Part shown: positions 7,950 through 17,592 of the stretch, piece by piece
Numbering within the stretch: the first letter of the stretch is position 1
How the letters are laid out: every line of letters begins with the position of its first letter
NCBI RefSeq assembly: GCF_014145225.1
Contig: NZ_JABVCQ010000019.1
Span: 1 to 63,784, forward strand
Length of the DNA: 63,784 bases
Source: Thiospirillum jenense
Lineage (GTDB): Bacteria > Pseudomonadota > Gammaproteobacteria > Chromatiales > Chromatiaceae
Direction of reading: 5' to 3'
The notes under the pieces: generated by a model
The model's database searches: none
Told to the model about the DNA's origin: nothing
What the model saw: the letters and a program-made list of their open reading frames with translations, nothing else
Program-made: the position numbers and the translations under genes

Positions 7950-9362
7950 TTATGTGTCTTGCCGCCGAATGAAACGCCGTAATCGGTCACGTTGGCGCTG
8001 TTGACGCGGGGTTAAGATATTCCGCCGTCCGGCGAATGGATTGCTGCCGCTTTTGAATTCCAATCGCAGTGGAGTGCCTTTAATGTCTAAACGACTGCGA
8101 AAACGATTGATAAGATAGCGCCGGTACGAATCTGGCACCGCATCCGTTTGATTACCGTGAATAATAATTAACGGTGGATTGCGCCCGCCTTGATGGGCAT
8201 AACGCAATTTAATGCGATGGCCGTGAACTAATGGTGGCGGATGTTCCTGCACCGTTTCCGCTAATAAACGGGTTAATAATGGTGTGGGTAAATCACGGGT
8301 GGCATTGGCGAATGCGCGCTCGGCCGCTTCTAATAATAAACCGACGCCGCTGCCGTGTAATGCCGAAATACGATGCTGTTCAGCGAAGTCTAAAAAAGCT
8401 AATTTGCGCGCAATGTCTTCTTTAATTTGCAGCCGCCGCTCGGGTAATAAACCATCCCATTTGTTAATGGCAATGACGAGTGCGCGGCCGCTTTCAATCA
8501 ATTGCGCGGCGAGGCTGGCGTCTTGTTCACTAATGCCGCTGGCCGCGTCTAATACCAGAATGGCAACGTGGCAGGCGTCAATTGCTTGCAGCGTTTTAAT
8601 AATGCTGAACTTTTCAATTAAATCAACGACCTTGCCGCGCCGCCGCACCCCGGCCGTGTCAATTAACGTGTATTGCCGTTCATTGATGGTGAATGGAATA
8701 AACACGCTATCACGAGTGGTGCCGGGGCTATCAGCGGCAATGACGCGCTCTTCACCTAATAAGCGGTTAATTAACGTGGATTTGCCGACATTTGGCCGCC
8801 CGACCACCGCAATCCGAATGCCGGCGTCGTCGGGGCCGGCCGATACCTCAGCGGTCAATTCATCCGCCGCCGCCATCCAATGCGCGCACAAACTGTCGAG
8901 TAATTTCAACACGCCGCGCCCGTCATTCGCCGCGATTGGATGCGGATCGCCCACGCCCAAACTGTGAAATTCGGCGCAAATCAGGTGCGGATCGTGGCCG
9001 TCAATTTTGTTGACCGCCAGCGTGAGTGGCTTACCGGTGCGGCGCAATTCGGCGGCAATGGCAAAATCACCGCTCATGCAGCCATCGCGGGCGTCCACCA
9101 AAAACACCAAATGATCGGCTTCCGCAATCGCTTGGCGGACTTGCCGCTCCATCAACATCTCAACGCCGCTGTCTGCGCCGCTCAACCCGCCCGTGTCCAC
9201 CACAATGTACGCGCAGTCGCCGAGCCGGCCGATGCCGTACTGGCGGTCGCGGGTCAAGCCCGGGTAATCCGCCACCAGCGCGTCGCGGGTTTGGGTTAAG
9301 CGGTTGAATAACGTGGATTTACCGACGTTGGGGCGGCCGATGAGGGCGATAACAGGTAACAT
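7950..9362 (-). CDS. der: Ribosome assembly GTPase Der (EngA)
   Basis: A 470-residue protein with two consecutive GTPase domains, each with its own P-loop GRPNVGKST (9-17 and 188-196), NKxD motifs (NKID at 118-121, and NKWD in domain 2), and a C-terminal KH-like domain. Der assists maturation of the 50S subunit. Length and order are standard. It is the last gene of the hisS-yfgM-bamB-der block; bamB ends 8 bp upstream. The basic C-terminus ([15 protein letters not shown]) is typical. Confidence 0.97.
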   Translation of the reverse strand: MLPVIALIGRPNVGKSTLFNRLTQTRDALVADYPGLTRDRQYGIGRLGDCAYIVVDTGGLSGADSGVEMLMERQVRQAIAEADHLVFLVDARDGCMSGDFAIAAELRRTGKPLTLAVNKIDGHDPHLICAEFHSLGVGDPHPIAANDGRGVLKLLDSLCAHWMAAADELTAEVSAGPDDAGIRIAVVGRPNVGKSTLINRLLGEERVIAADSPGTTRDSVFIPFTINERQYTLIDTAGVRRRGKVVDLIEKFSIIKTLQAIDACHVAILVLDAASGISEQDASLAAQLIESGRALVIAINKWDGLLPERRLQIKEDIARKLAFLDFAEQHRISALHGSGVGLLLEAAERAFANATRDLPTPLLTRLLAETVQEHPPPLVHGHRIKLRYAHQGGRNPPLIIIHGNQTDAVPDSYRRYLINRFRSRLDIKGTPLRLEFKSGSNPFAGRRNILTPRQQRQRDRLRRFIRRQDT

Positions 9363-9370
9363 AAAAGTGT

Positions 9371-10561
9371 TTATTTCGAGCCTCGTTCAGTTGCACGTTG
9401 CAGCGCCACCGCCGCCACCGTGCCGTCATTGGCGTACACCAACACCTGCCCATTGGCGACCACCGGGCGGTGACTGATACTGGCTTTGGTCACGCGCACT
9501 CGGCCGGCCAGTTGCCCATCCCGCCGCGCAATCCAATGCAACCAGCCCTCAAAATCCCCGACGACCAGATAATTGCCATCCACTGCCGGGGCGGTCAGTC
9601 GCCGATAGCGCAGCGCCTCCTGCTTCCACTGCCCCACGCCATCCTGCGGCGCCGCCGCCCAAATGGTGTCATCGGCGGCGGTGATGTAGAGCGTCTGATC
9701 GGCGGCGGTGATGCCCGCGTACGCCGACAACGCCCGTCGCCACAAGATCGCCCCGGTCGGCAAATCCACTGCCGCCAAATCGCCGTTGTACGCAGCAACA
9801 TACACCGTTGCGCCCACCACCAGCGGATCAGCGTCAATATCGGTCATGCGCTCGATGTCAGACCGCCCGCTCGGCGGCGTGATGGTCAACTCCCAATTCG
9901 GCGCACCTTGACCCAGTTCTAAACTCACCAACCGCCCGCCGGCCAACCCGACAATCGCGGCGTCGTTCTGCACCAGCGGCGTACTGCTACCGTGTAACGT
10001 CAAGGTCGGCGCGGGTGAGGTGTAATTCCACCGCGCTTTACCAGTGCGTCGGTCGAGCGCGTGAACACTGTCATCCAGCGCGTGTGCAATCACCACATCC
10101 GTTGCCAAGCGCGGGGCAGATAACAGCGCCACGCCCAGTTGACTGCGCCACTTCTCCTTGCCGTCGGTGGTGGAAAATGCCACAACGTCGCCGTCGGTGC
10201 TACTCAATACCAGTTGATCGTCCAGCACATCCGGCCCGCCGCTGAGTGGATAATCCGTGTCACGTTGCCACGTCGGGCGACCGTCGCGCAGTGCCAACGC
10301 CGCGATCTTGCCGTGCGCATCAGCGACGTACACCTGTTGCTTAAATACCACCGGCGCCAGTTCCAATTCCCGCCCGTCCGTCCCCTTGCCCAGCCGCGTT
10401 GACCACGCGACTTTTGCCGTCAACGGCAGCGATTGATCGGTCAACGGCGTCGGTGGATGCGGGTCTTCATCGCTATCAAACCAACTGAGCATTCCACAGC
10501 CGGGCAATGCAATCATCGCGGTTAATAGGGCGAATAATTGCCAGCGCCGCGTCGTGTTCAT
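9371..10561 (-). CDS. bamB: Outer membrane assembly lipoprotein BamB
   Basis: A 396-residue lipoprotein with lipobox LPGC (Cys22) and repeated beta-propeller blades of the PQQ/WD type (repeated GxxxWxx and VYVA-type strands). BamB binds BamA POTRA domains and helps beta-barrel insertion in the outer membrane. Its start codon overlaps the yfgM stop (ATGA, 10558-10561), so the two are translationally coupled, and der follows after 8 bp. The Cys is followed by Gly, not Asp, consistent with sorting to the outer membrane. Confidence 0.95.
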   Translation of the reverse strand: MNTTRRWQLFALLTAMIALPGCGMLSWFDSDEDPHPPTPLTDQSLPLTAKVAWSTRLGKGTDGRELELAPVVFKQQVYVADAHGKIAALALRDGRPTWQRDTDYPLSGGPDVLDDQLVLSSTDGDVVAFSTTDGKEKWRSQLGVALLSAPRLATDVVIAHALDDSVHALDRRTGKARWNYTSPAPTLTLHGSSTPLVQNDAAIVGLAGGRLVSLELGQGAPNWELTITPPSGRSDIERMTDIDADPLVVGATVYVAAYNGDLAAVDLPTGAILWRRALSAYAGITAADQTLYITAADDTIWAAAPQDGVGQWKQEALRYRRLTAPAVDGNYLVVGDFEGWLHWIARRDGQLAGRVRVTKASISHRPVVANGQVLVYANDGTVAAVALQRATERGSK

Positions 10562-11751
10562 TTGCCAGACTCCACTGGTGCGGGTTGATTTAATTCAACT
10601 GGCGGCGTGGGCGAATTGGGTTTGTCAGGTTCAACTGCCGGGGCGGGTGAATTGGGTTTATTAGAATCAACTGCTGGCGCGGGTGAATTGGGTTTATCCG
10701 AATCAACTGCTGGCGCGGGTGAATTGATTTTATCTGAATCAACTGCTGCCGCCGGTGAATTGGTTTTATCTGATTCAACTGGCGCGGGTGAATTGGATTT
10801 ATCAGAATTGACCGGCGCGGGTGAATTGGTTTTATCTGATTCGACTGGCGCGGGTGAATTAGATTTATCTGAATCAACTGCTGGCGCGGGTGAATTGATT
10901 TTATCTGAATCAACTGCTGCCGCCGGTGAATTGGATTTGTCAGAATTGACCGCTGCCGCTGCTGAATTAGATTTATCTGATTCAACCGTCAAGGTCGCGG
11001 GAATCACCGCCGCCGCTGTCTTCTCCAATTCACCCTTTGACTCACTACTCCCGCCCTTTGACAAATCATTCTCCATCCCCCCCTTTGACAAAGGGGGGGC
11101 AGGGGGGGATTTCCCCGCCGGCAATTCGCGCAATTTCAATTCAATTAACCGCGCCGACCCCGCCCCCAATGTTAATGCCGCTTGATACGCAACGCGGGCA
11201 TCATCCAATCGGTTTTCCGCCACCGCCAAATCCCCGCGCAATGCGGCAAACTCACTGGTAAAACTCCCGCCGTCATCGTGCTTTTTTAATACCTCAGCGG
11301 CCGCTTGATAATCACCCGCCGCAATGAACACCTGCAACAATCGCAGCGCCGCTAATTTCGCCAATGCCGCATCCGGTGCTGTTTTAATTGCCGAGCGCAA
11401 CGTCTTAATTGCCGTTGTTAAATCCCCCTGCTCAACCGCCGCTTTCGCCAATGCTAATTGCGCAAACATCGCATAGGGCGTTTTTGAATAGTCGGCAATA
11501 ATTGCATCCGTCTGCGCCGTGATTTGTTTCAACTCCGGCTTATCCGCACTCGCCGTCATTAACAATTGTTCAAATGCGAATGACGCCTGCTGTTGAATAC
11601 GCGATTGATGAAACACCCACGCCCGCCAACCAAAAACAATTGCCACGCCCAGCGCAATCCCAATTCCAACCGCGAGGCCATTCTCACGCCACCAGGTTCT
11701 AATTGCCTCAACCTTTTCGTCATCCGTCATTAAATCGGCCATACTCATCAC
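10558..11751 (-). CDS. yfgM: YfgM-family periplasmic TPR protein with a long repetitive tail
   Basis: A 397-residue protein. A short cytosolic N-terminus with EKVEAIRTWWRENG, one membrane anchor (about 25-44), and a periplasmic TPR region to about residue 215 match YfgM, a SecYEG-associated chaperone helper about 206 residues long in E. coli. The remaining part is extra: a PP-x-PPLSKGG segment from an inserted palindrome (11075-11112), then about eleven copies of an 11-12 residue unit close to SDKSNSPAPAVD up to the C-terminus. The tail is hydrophilic, Pro/Ser/Asp-rich and probably disordered. The first Met is used here; Met4 or Met8 are equally possible because no strong ribosome binding site is visible. 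It lies between hisS and bamB, as in relatives. Confidence 0.88.
   Translation of the reverse strand: MMSMADLMTDDEKVEAIRTWWRENGLAVGIGIALGVAIVFGWRAWVFHQSRIQQQASFAFEQLLMTASADKPELKQITAQTDAIIADYSKTPYAMFAQLALAKAAVEQGDLTTAIKTLRSAIKTAPDAALAKLAALRLLQVFIAAGDYQAAAEVLKKHDDGGSFTSEFAALRGDLAVAENRLDDARVAYQAALTLGAGSARLIELKLRELPAGKSPPAPPLSKGGMENDLSKGGSSESKGELEKTAAAVIPATLTVESDKSNSAAAAVNSDKSNSPAAAVDSDKINSPAPAVDSDKSNSPAPVESDKTNSPAPVNSDKSNSPAPVESDKTNSPAAAVDSDKINSPAPAVDSDKPNSPAPAVDSNKPNSPAPAVEPDKPNSPTPPVELNQPAPVESGK
10592..10988. repeat. Tandem 33-36 bp repeats in yfgM
   Basis: About eleven in-frame copies of a unit close to TCAACTGCTGGCGCGGGTGA (first 20 bases) followed by ATTG, a short variable stretch and TTATCTGA. 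Units are 33 or 36 bp and differ by point changes and a single missing codon, suggesting expansion and loss by slippage or recombination. The opposite strand is also open across the array, giving a misleading 192-codon antisense ORF. Confidence 0.9.
11075..11112. repeat. Palindromic repeat inserted in frame in yfgM
   Basis: A C7/G7-rich near-palindrome centred on CTTTGACAAAG, followed by a second G-run and ATTT. It is the same family as 7062-7107. It encodes SPPAPPLSKGG on the minus strand, and shorter SKGG-encoding partial copies follow it at about 11036-11064, as if the repeat end had been duplicated. Confidence 0.7.
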
Positions 11752-11760
11752 ATCTTTTTA

Positions 11761-13080
11761 TTAAATGGTGGAAACTCGGGCGCGGAGTAACTGGTCAAGC
11801 TGCGCCGTTAATTCGGCAACCGGTATTTGCAACTGCTGCGCCTCACCGCGTAATGTTTTCATGCCAATCACGCCTTTTGTCAATTCATCATCACCCAAAA
11901 TCAACGCCCATTGCGCCCCGCTTTTATCGGCTTTTTTGAATTGACTTTTGAAACTCCCGCCGCCGCAATGATTCAATAACCGCAAGTGCGGCAATTCCCG
12001 CCGTAACCGATCTGCAATTAACAACGCCTCAATTGGCGCCTGCTCGCCGACCGCGACAAAATAAACATCCGGTGCATGATTTTCAATAAACGCCGGGTCA
12101 AGCAATTCTAATAATCGTTCAACGCCTAATGCAAATCCCACCGCCGGCGTCGAGCGCCCGCCTAACTGTTCAACCAAGCCATCATAACGCCCGCCCGCGC
12201 ACACCGTCCCTTGCGCACCTAATTCAGTGGTGATCCATTCAAACACGGTGCGATTATAATAATCCAAGCCGCGCACTAATCGCGGGTTAATTGTATAAGT
12301 CACGCCGGCGCGCTCTAATCCACGACACAGCGTATTGAAATGCGCCCGCGCTTCATCACCCAAATATTCTAATACACTGGGCGCGGCGGCAATGATCGGT
12401 GCTAATGCGGGGTTTTTAGAATCGAGAATACGCAACGGGTTAGTGATTAACCGCTGTTGGCTGTCTTCATCTAATGAATCATAATGCTGTTGTAGATAAT
12501 TCACCAACGCGGTGCGGTAATGAACGCGGTCGGCCGGATCGCCCAAACTATTGATTTCTAATTGCAAGTTGGGCAATTGTAAAACTTCCCACAACCGCTT
12601 GGTGAATAATAAAATCTCCAAATCAATATCAGGGCCGGATAAACCGAAGGTTTCCACACCAATTTGATGAAATTGCCGAAAACGACCACGCTGCGGGCGT
12701 TCACGGCGAAACATTGGCCCCATATACCACAGGCGCTGCGGTTGATTAAATAAACCGTGTTCAATTGCCGCCCGCACACAACTGGCCGTGCCTTCGGGAC
12801 GCAAACTTAAATCATCACCGCCGCGATCACTGAATTGATACATTTCTTTAGCGACAATATCGGTCACATTGCCAATTGAACGACAAAACAGCGCGGTCAT
12901 TTCCACTAATGGCGTGCGGATTTCTTGATAGCCGTAGGCGTGTAATAATAATTGGGTTTGGTGTTCTAACCATTGCCAGCGGGCGCTGTGAATTGGCAAA
13001 ATATCGTGCATTCCACGCACGGCGCGTAATAATTCAGTGGAGTCAGGGGTGGCCGCGCTGGTTGTTAATTCTTGAGTCAT
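11761..13080 (-). CDS. hisS: Histidine-tRNA ligase
   Basis: A 439-residue class II aminoacyl-tRNA synthetase that charges tRNA-His. The class II motif 2 region (FRRERPQRGRFRQFHQ), the His-specific motifs LVRGLDYY and GGRYDGL, and a C-terminal anticodon-binding domain are all present. Length is standard. The first 15 or so residues are a non-conserved N-terminal extension before the conserved RGMHDILP. It is followed by yfgM after 9 bp. In many gammaproteobacteria ispG lies between rodZ and hisS; here only about 140 bp separate them. Confidence 0.97.
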   Translation of the reverse strand: MTQELTTSAATPDSTELLRAVRGMHDILPIHSARWQWLEHQTQLLLHAYGYQEIRTPLVEMTALFCRSIGNVTDIVAKEMYQFSDRGGDDLSLRPEGTASCVRAAIEHGLFNQPQRLWYMGPMFRRERPQRGRFRQFHQIGVETFGLSGPDIDLEILLFTKRLWEVLQLPNLQLEINSLGDPADRVHYRTALVNYLQQHYDSLDEDSQQRLITNPLRILDSKNPALAPIIAAAPSVLEYLGDEARAHFNTLCRGLERAGVTYTINPRLVRGLDYYNRTVFEWITTELGAQGTVCAGGRYDGLVEQLGGRSTPAVGFALGVERLLELLDPAFIENHAPDVYFVAVGEQAPIEALLIADRLRRELPHLRLLNHCGGGSFKSQFKKADKSGAQWALILGDDELTKGVIGMKTLRGEAQQLQIPVAELTAQLDQLLRARVSTI

Positions 13081-13221
13081 TAGGACAGGTCGCCGAGGTG
13101 AAGGTTTTATGATCTATTCAATACCCGGCAATGCGGGTGGAACACGAGTGTAGAAATAAGCATGAACAACCGCGTTACATGTTTTAATAATTATATTAAT
13201 TTAGTTATTTAACAACAATGA

Positions 13222-14232
13222 TCATTCTGTTGAATCGAACTTGAAGCGCGCTATATTTCCGCGTGATTGCGCTCGGACATCAAATACTTTGCCGTCAACC
13301 CGCATATCAACTGCCGTTGCATTACCAAAAATGATTGAATAGGGTGGTTCACCGGCTAAAACGTGGCGGGTGCCTTTGCGCATTTCACCAATCAATTTAA
13401 ATCGCCCGCTGGCATCCCGAATATCCACCCAGCAGGGCGCTTTAAATGACACCGCCACCTCGCGGTTTTTTTTCACCACCGGTGGTGGCGGGGCGGAGGC
13501 GATAGCCGTGGCATCCGCCGCCGTGGCATCGGCAACCAAACTGCCAGAATCGCGCCCCCGCTGCGGCCGTGGCTCGCTGGATGGGGCGGGCGGGGGCGAT
13601 GGCGCGGGCAGTGGCGCACTGGTGGGTGGCACGACCGGCGCGTCAATGGCAGGTGGCGCCGGGCGATTGGGCAGCGGCAGTGGCGCCATAACGTCGGGCG
13701 GTATTGCCGACGAATGCGCGGGCGGTGCTGCCGGCGCGGTAGGCGTTGTCGGCATCACCTGCGGCGCAACCGGTAGGATGGCATCTTGTGGACGGTGATT
13801 TATCCACCACAGCGTCACGCCGCTAGTCAGCGCCAAAATCACCGCGCCGCTCATCAAGCGCATCAGTAAATGACTGCTGCGAATCGTAGTGATTTTCGGC
13901 AATGCCGGGCCACACACCGGCAACTCCACCGTTGGTCGAACCCCTCGATAATGCGCCAGCAACGGCGCCGGATCCAACCCGACCAACCGTGCATAACTAT
14001 TCAAATAGCCGCTGACAAACACGGGACTGGGCAAGCCGCTGTAATCGTCATTTTCCAATGCCGTCACAATTGCAATGCTCAGACGTAAATCGCTTGCCAC
14101 CCGTTCTAGGGTCAAGCTACGCCGCTCACGCGCATAGCGCAATTGACGGCCGGGGCTATCGGTGCGCTCGTCGGCGCTGTCAATCATTAACGAAGGTGCA
14201 AATTGGGCGTTATCATCATTGTCCATAGGCAA
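13222..14232 (-). CDS. rodZ: RodZ-type cytoskeletal membrane protein
   Basis: A 336-residue bitopic protein. The N-terminal helix-turn-helix of the Xre type (about 28-95) would bind MreB; one membrane segment lies at about 123-144; a long Pro/Ala/Ser-rich linker (about 150-245) spans the periplasm; and the C-terminal DUF4115 domain (about 253-336) includes PCWVDIRDASG. RodZ links MreB to the elongation machinery and sets cell shape. It sits between pilF and hisS as in other gammaproteobacteria. Met3 is an alternative start. Confidence 0.92.
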   Translation of the reverse strand: MPMDNDDNAQFAPSLMIDSADERTDSPGRQLRYARERRSLTLERVASDLRLSIAIVTALENDDYSGLPSPVFVSGYLNSYARLVGLDPAPLLAHYRGVRPTVELPVCGPALPKITTIRSSHLLMRLMSGAVILALTSGVTLWWINHRPQDAILPVAPQVMPTTPTAPAAPPAHSSAIPPDVMAPLPLPNRPAPPAIDAPVVPPTSAPLPAPSPPPAPSSEPRPQRGRDSGSLVADATAADATAIASAPPPPVVKKNREVAVSFKAPCWVDIRDASGRFKLIGEMRKGTRHVLAGEPPYSIIFGNATAVDMRVDGKVFDVRAQSRGNIARFKFDSTE

Positions 14233-14297
14233 CCATTCATCTTTATCGTGCTGCGATCATTGTGTTGGTATTGACCACCTGGGTTTCACGCGGGCTT

Positions 14298-15101
14298 TTA
14301 TTTAGCGCGCTTGAGTTGCATTAACTCCGGCGCATCAGGAAATCGCCGGCGTAATGATTGCGCTAATGCGGTTGCTTCGCGTTTATTGCCCAACTGCATT
14401 TCAATCCGCCAGGCCAATAATAAAACACGCGCTGTCACTTGTCCTGCCCGCGAATAGCGTTCCATGTAAAAGCGCGCCGCTTGGGCATCGCCATGTTCAA
14501 ACATCTGCTCGGCCATGCTCAACAGCGCCGGGGCAAAATTGGGATTAGCCGTCAGCGCCGCCCGCAGTGACGTTTCCGCCTTGACGCGATCCCCGGCACG
14601 GCGCGCACAATCAGCCGCATTCCACAAAACCACCTCCGGCGTTTGGTACAGCGGGTTTTTCAACGCCCGTTCAAACTGCGCCTGCGCCTCGGCATAGCGT
14701 TTTTGATTGCAGAGAATAGCACCCCACGCATTGCGAAAATCGGCATTGTTCTCATCTCGCTCGATGGCGGCACGAAACTGCACTTCCGCCGGCGCCTCCT
14801 GACCGAGTTTTTGGTACACAATTGCCAACACATACCGCGCCCGCGCACTGTTCGGATCCACCTTCACCGCTTGATTTGCCCGTTCCAGCGCGACGTCCAA
14901 CTGATTGCGCTGGAGATACACCGCCGCCATGTTGACGTACAAATCAGCCGGATTCTCCCGCGTCGGGGTCGGTTTGAGCGAATCAGACTGCGGGATCACA
15001 CTGCAACTGACCAGTCCCAGCCCGAGAATCGCTATCCACAGCAACTGCCGCCGTTGGACGGCAAACCCGCGTGGCAGTGATTGGAATGGCGTGGCCAGCA
15101 T
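14298..15101 (-). CDS. pilF: Type IV pilus assembly lipoprotein PilF/PilW
   Basis: I chose the start at 15101 because it places a clean lipoprotein signal (hydrophobic segment ending VSC, Cys33) close to the N-terminus; a longer frame reaches 15230 but adds unlikely residues and runs into the upstream gene. The 267-residue product carries several TPR units (for example NPADLYVNMAAVYLQRNQ and the ARARYVLAIVYQKLGQ unit). PilF is the pilotin that brings the PilQ secretin to the outer membrane. It is upstream of rodZ with a gap of about 65 bp, the conserved order. Confidence 0.9.
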   Translation of the reverse strand: MLATPFQSLPRGFAVQRRQLLWIAILGLGLVSCSVIPQSDSLKPTPTRENPADLYVNMAAVYLQRNQLDVALERANQAVKVDPNSARARYVLAIVYQKLGQEAPAEVQFRAAIERDENNADFRNAWGAILCNQKRYAEAQAQFERALKNPLYQTPEVVLWNAADCARRAGDRVKAETSLRAALTANPNFAPALLSMAEQMFEHGDAQAARFYMERYSRAGQVTARVLLLAWRIEMQLGNKREATALAQSLRRRFPDAPELMQLKRAK

Positions 15102-15141
15102 GTTGGTTATACGCAACAGGATTACATCCGTTGGTTGTGTA

Positions 15142-16140
15142 TCAGGGTGTTGGCGCGGCGAGTGATTCGGTTGCTTTGGCGCGCCGCCGTAACCAAATGT
15201 CCAAACCCTGCGCGTTGAGATCAAGGTCAATTGCCAGCAACTGCTGCAATTCAGCGGTGGTCAACTCAGCGCCCAGCGCCCGCAATTGGGTTAAAAAAAT
15301 CTCCGTCATGCCGGTTTTCAGTTGCGCCACCCGCGTCGCCCCCGCCGGGTCGTTCTCGTGTGCCAGTGCCAAATTCGCCAACGCGGCAATACTCTGGCGC
15401 AGCGGCTCAACCAGTTGCTGCGGCGCCTCCACCCGCCCGTAGTGGGTCAAATACATCGCCGCCGGCTCAACTGCCATTAAACGATCCAGGCTGCGCTGCC
15501 AGGCGTCGGGATCAAAGGCAACCGGCGTGGTCGGGGCAAAAATCCAGCGCGTGGCGGCGGCAGTTAATGCGGCGAACTCGGGGTAGGCGATGCCGAAGGT
15601 GTCACCAGTGAACCAGCCGTTGGTGTGCCGATCAAAAATGCAGCCGTGATGATTGGCGTGGCCGGGCGTGTCAATAAAGCGCAGCGGGCGGCCGTCGAGT
15701 GCGATTTCGGTGTCATCGGCGGCGATCATCACGCGAGCGGTGGGAATTGGTGGCAAATGACCAAAATGGGCGTTAAATGCTTCGATGCCGTACACCGCCA
15801 TTGCGCTGGCGGTTAATCGCGTTGGATCAATTAAATGCGCCGCCCCTTTGGGATGAATAACCAATTGCGCATTTGGGCAGGCATCCATTAACGCGCCAGC
15901 ACCGCCGGCGTGATCTAAATGAACGTGCGTTGGAATGACATAGGCGACATCTGCAACCGTACAGCCGAGCGCCGCAATCAATTCACGCAGGCGCGGCAGG
16001 GTGTGGGTGGTGCCGGTGTCAATAAAGGCGAGGTGTTGACCTGAACGAATCAAATAACAACAAGCTAATCCCGGGCGATATAAACCCGTGTCAATACAAA
16101 AAAGGTTGTCGGCAATTTCAGCCCAAGCGGTGTGCAACAT
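15142..16140 (-). CDS. Metallo-beta-lactamase-fold hydrolase
   Basis: A 332-residue MBL-fold protein with the zinc-binding THVHLDH motif (His72, His74, Asp76, His77), further metal ligands in TPGHANHH and the FTGDTFG segment. The overall pattern resembles glyoxalase II-like or alkylsulfatase-like small hydrolases, but the exact substrate cannot be told. The C-terminal 100 residues are helical and not conserved in the core fold. It lies about 40 bp upstream of pilF on the same strand, in the position where rlmN or ndk is often found in relatives. Confidence 0.85.
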   Translation of the reverse strand: MLHTAWAEIADNLFCIDTGLYRPGLACCYLIRSGQHLAFIDTGTTHTLPRLRELIAALGCTVADVAYVIPTHVHLDHAGGAGALMDACPNAQLVIHPKGAAHLIDPTRLTASAMAVYGIEAFNAHFGHLPPIPTARVMIAADDTEIALDGRPLRFIDTPGHANHHGCIFDRHTNGWFTGDTFGIAYPEFAALTAAATRWIFAPTTPVAFDPDAWQRSLDRLMAVEPAAMYLTHYGRVEAPQQLVEPLRQSIAALANLALAHENDPAGATRVAQLKTGMTEIFLTQLRALGAELTTAELQQLLAIDLDLNAQGLDIWLRRRAKATESLAAPTP

Positions 16141-16231
16141 AATTGGAGTGATGATCTGGGTTTAATTAACTCGGCACCGGTGAACATTGAATATTAATCA
16201 TTAATGACCGCCGAGCGCGGGGGTGTCATTT

Positions 16232-17203
16232 TCATTGTTTGGATAAAACAGCGGTGTTAATCACATCCGCCGCCAGCGCGGTTAATTCAGCGTCAAATGT
16301 CATCGGCGGTTGCCAATCAAGCTGGCGCTGGACGCGGCTGCCGTCCACTTCGAGCGACTCACACAACCGCCGGATCTGCGCCGTTTGACCGCTAAGATAC
16401 CCTAAACCACGCAGCAGCGGGATTGGAACTGCCCACAGGCGCGCTGGGCAATTGAGGGCGGCGGCGAGCGCACGGATCAAGTCGGGTGTTGACAGCGGCG
16501 GATGATCGGCAACCACGAAGCACTCACCAGCGGCCGCTGGGTGCGTCAAGCAGGTGGCGATCAGATCACAAAAATTGTTGACCGACAACAGGTTACGGCG
16601 GTTATCCACTGCGGCGAAGGGGAGCGGGTAGCCGCGCTGAATCCAGTTTGCCAAGCGCCGCAGATTCGCCTTTGCCCCGGCACCGTACAGCAGCGGCGGG
16701 CGTAAAATCACGCGCTCCATGCCCGTTGCGGTCGCCACCTGCCGCAGCGCCAACTCCGCTGCCCATTTTGAGCAGGCATACGCCCCGACGGGATCGGCGT
16801 GATCGTCATCATTAAACGGCGGACGGGCGTTGGTCTGCTCACCTAACACCTTGATCGTGCTGACAAAAATAAAGCGTTTAACACCCGCCGCCGCGGCCTG
16901 CTGTGCCAAATGACGAGTGACGGTGCAATTGGCGGCGGTGAAACGCGCTTGCTCATCAGATGAAGGGCGGCTGACCTGATGCGCCCGCCCGGCCAAATGC
17001 ACCACCGCGTCCACCGAGCGCAGCGCGGGTATCAGCGGTGGCTGGCGCGTCAAATCGCCAAGGACGCACTCGGCAGCGGCCGACGGTGGCGCAGTGCCGG
17101 CGTGACGGACAGCGGCTGTGACCTGAAAGCCACGACTGTCGAGTAACTGACACAGCCGCTGCCCAACGAAACCCGCCGCGCCGGTGATAAAAATATGTGA
17201 CAT
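16232..17203 (-). CDS. NAD-dependent epimerase/dehydratase (extended SDR)
   Basis: I start this 323-residue protein at 17203, where MSHIFITGAAGFVG begins; a longer frame to 17332 would overlap tRNA-Ser. The Rossmann GxxGxxG is at 8-14, the catalytic Ser/Thr at 115-116 (FVSTIKV), and the YACSK Tyr142/Lys146 pair is intact. The family includes UDP-glucose 4-epimerases and nucleotide-sugar dehydratases used for surface polysaccharides. The neighbourhood gives no hint of the substrate. No strong ribosome binding site is visible. Confidence 0.87.
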   Translation of the reverse strand: MSHIFITGAAGFVGQRLCQLLDSRGFQVTAAVRHAGTAPPSAAAECVLGDLTRQPPLIPALRSVDAVVHLAGRAHQVSRPSSDEQARFTAANCTVTRHLAQQAAAAGVKRFIFVSTIKVLGEQTNARPPFNDDDHADPVGAYACSKWAAELALRQVATATGMERVILRPPLLYGAGAKANLRRLANWIQRGYPLPFAAVDNRRNLLSVNNFCDLIATCLTHPAAAGECFVVADHPPLSTPDLIRALAAALNCPARLWAVPIPLLRGLGYLSGQTAQIRRLCESLEVDGSRVQRQLDWQPPMTFDAELTALAADVINTAVLSKQ

Positions 17204-17304
17204 GTGGTGATATGACAACAGGCGTCCCATTGTGGCATGAACACAACGTGGCGGGACAATTGCACAACTGAGTGGGAGAATGAACTGTGGGGCGGGGGTG
17301 CGTT

Positions 17305-17394
17305 TGGCGGAGAGGGTGGGATTTGAACCCACGGTGGGTATTAGCCCACGCCGGTTTTCAAGACCGGTGCAATCAACCGCTCTGCCACCTCTCC
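17305..17394 (-). tRNA. tRNA-Ser (anticodon TGA)
   Basis: On the minus strand it folds as a class II tRNA: acceptor GGAGAGG with CCTCTCC, anticodon loop CTTGAAA giving TGA, a long variable arm (GTGGGC-TAATA-CCCAC) and T-loop TTCAAAT. The CCA end is encoded at 17305-17307. Length is 90 nt with CCA. Confidence 0.96.
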
Positions 17395-17592
17395 GAGCGC
17401 GAGATCAGGGCAAATTGCGCGGCGCAGACTTGAAAAATTGCGCCATTAGCCCCGACATCTTGCGCATCGTAACGCATTTTTTATGCGCCTGCCAGTGCAA
17501 TTATCACCGTGAGTTCCTTGCAATGGACGCGCAATGCGTGTTATTAGTTGACCTGACACTTCTAACCCAACCCAACTGATGAGATAAAACCA

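Noticed and set aside
10607-11185. 192-codon plus-strand ORF with a GELGLSESTAGA-type repeat
   Set aside because: It is the antisense shadow of the yfgM repeat array; repeats divisible by three stay open on both strands. yfgM itself has family similarity.
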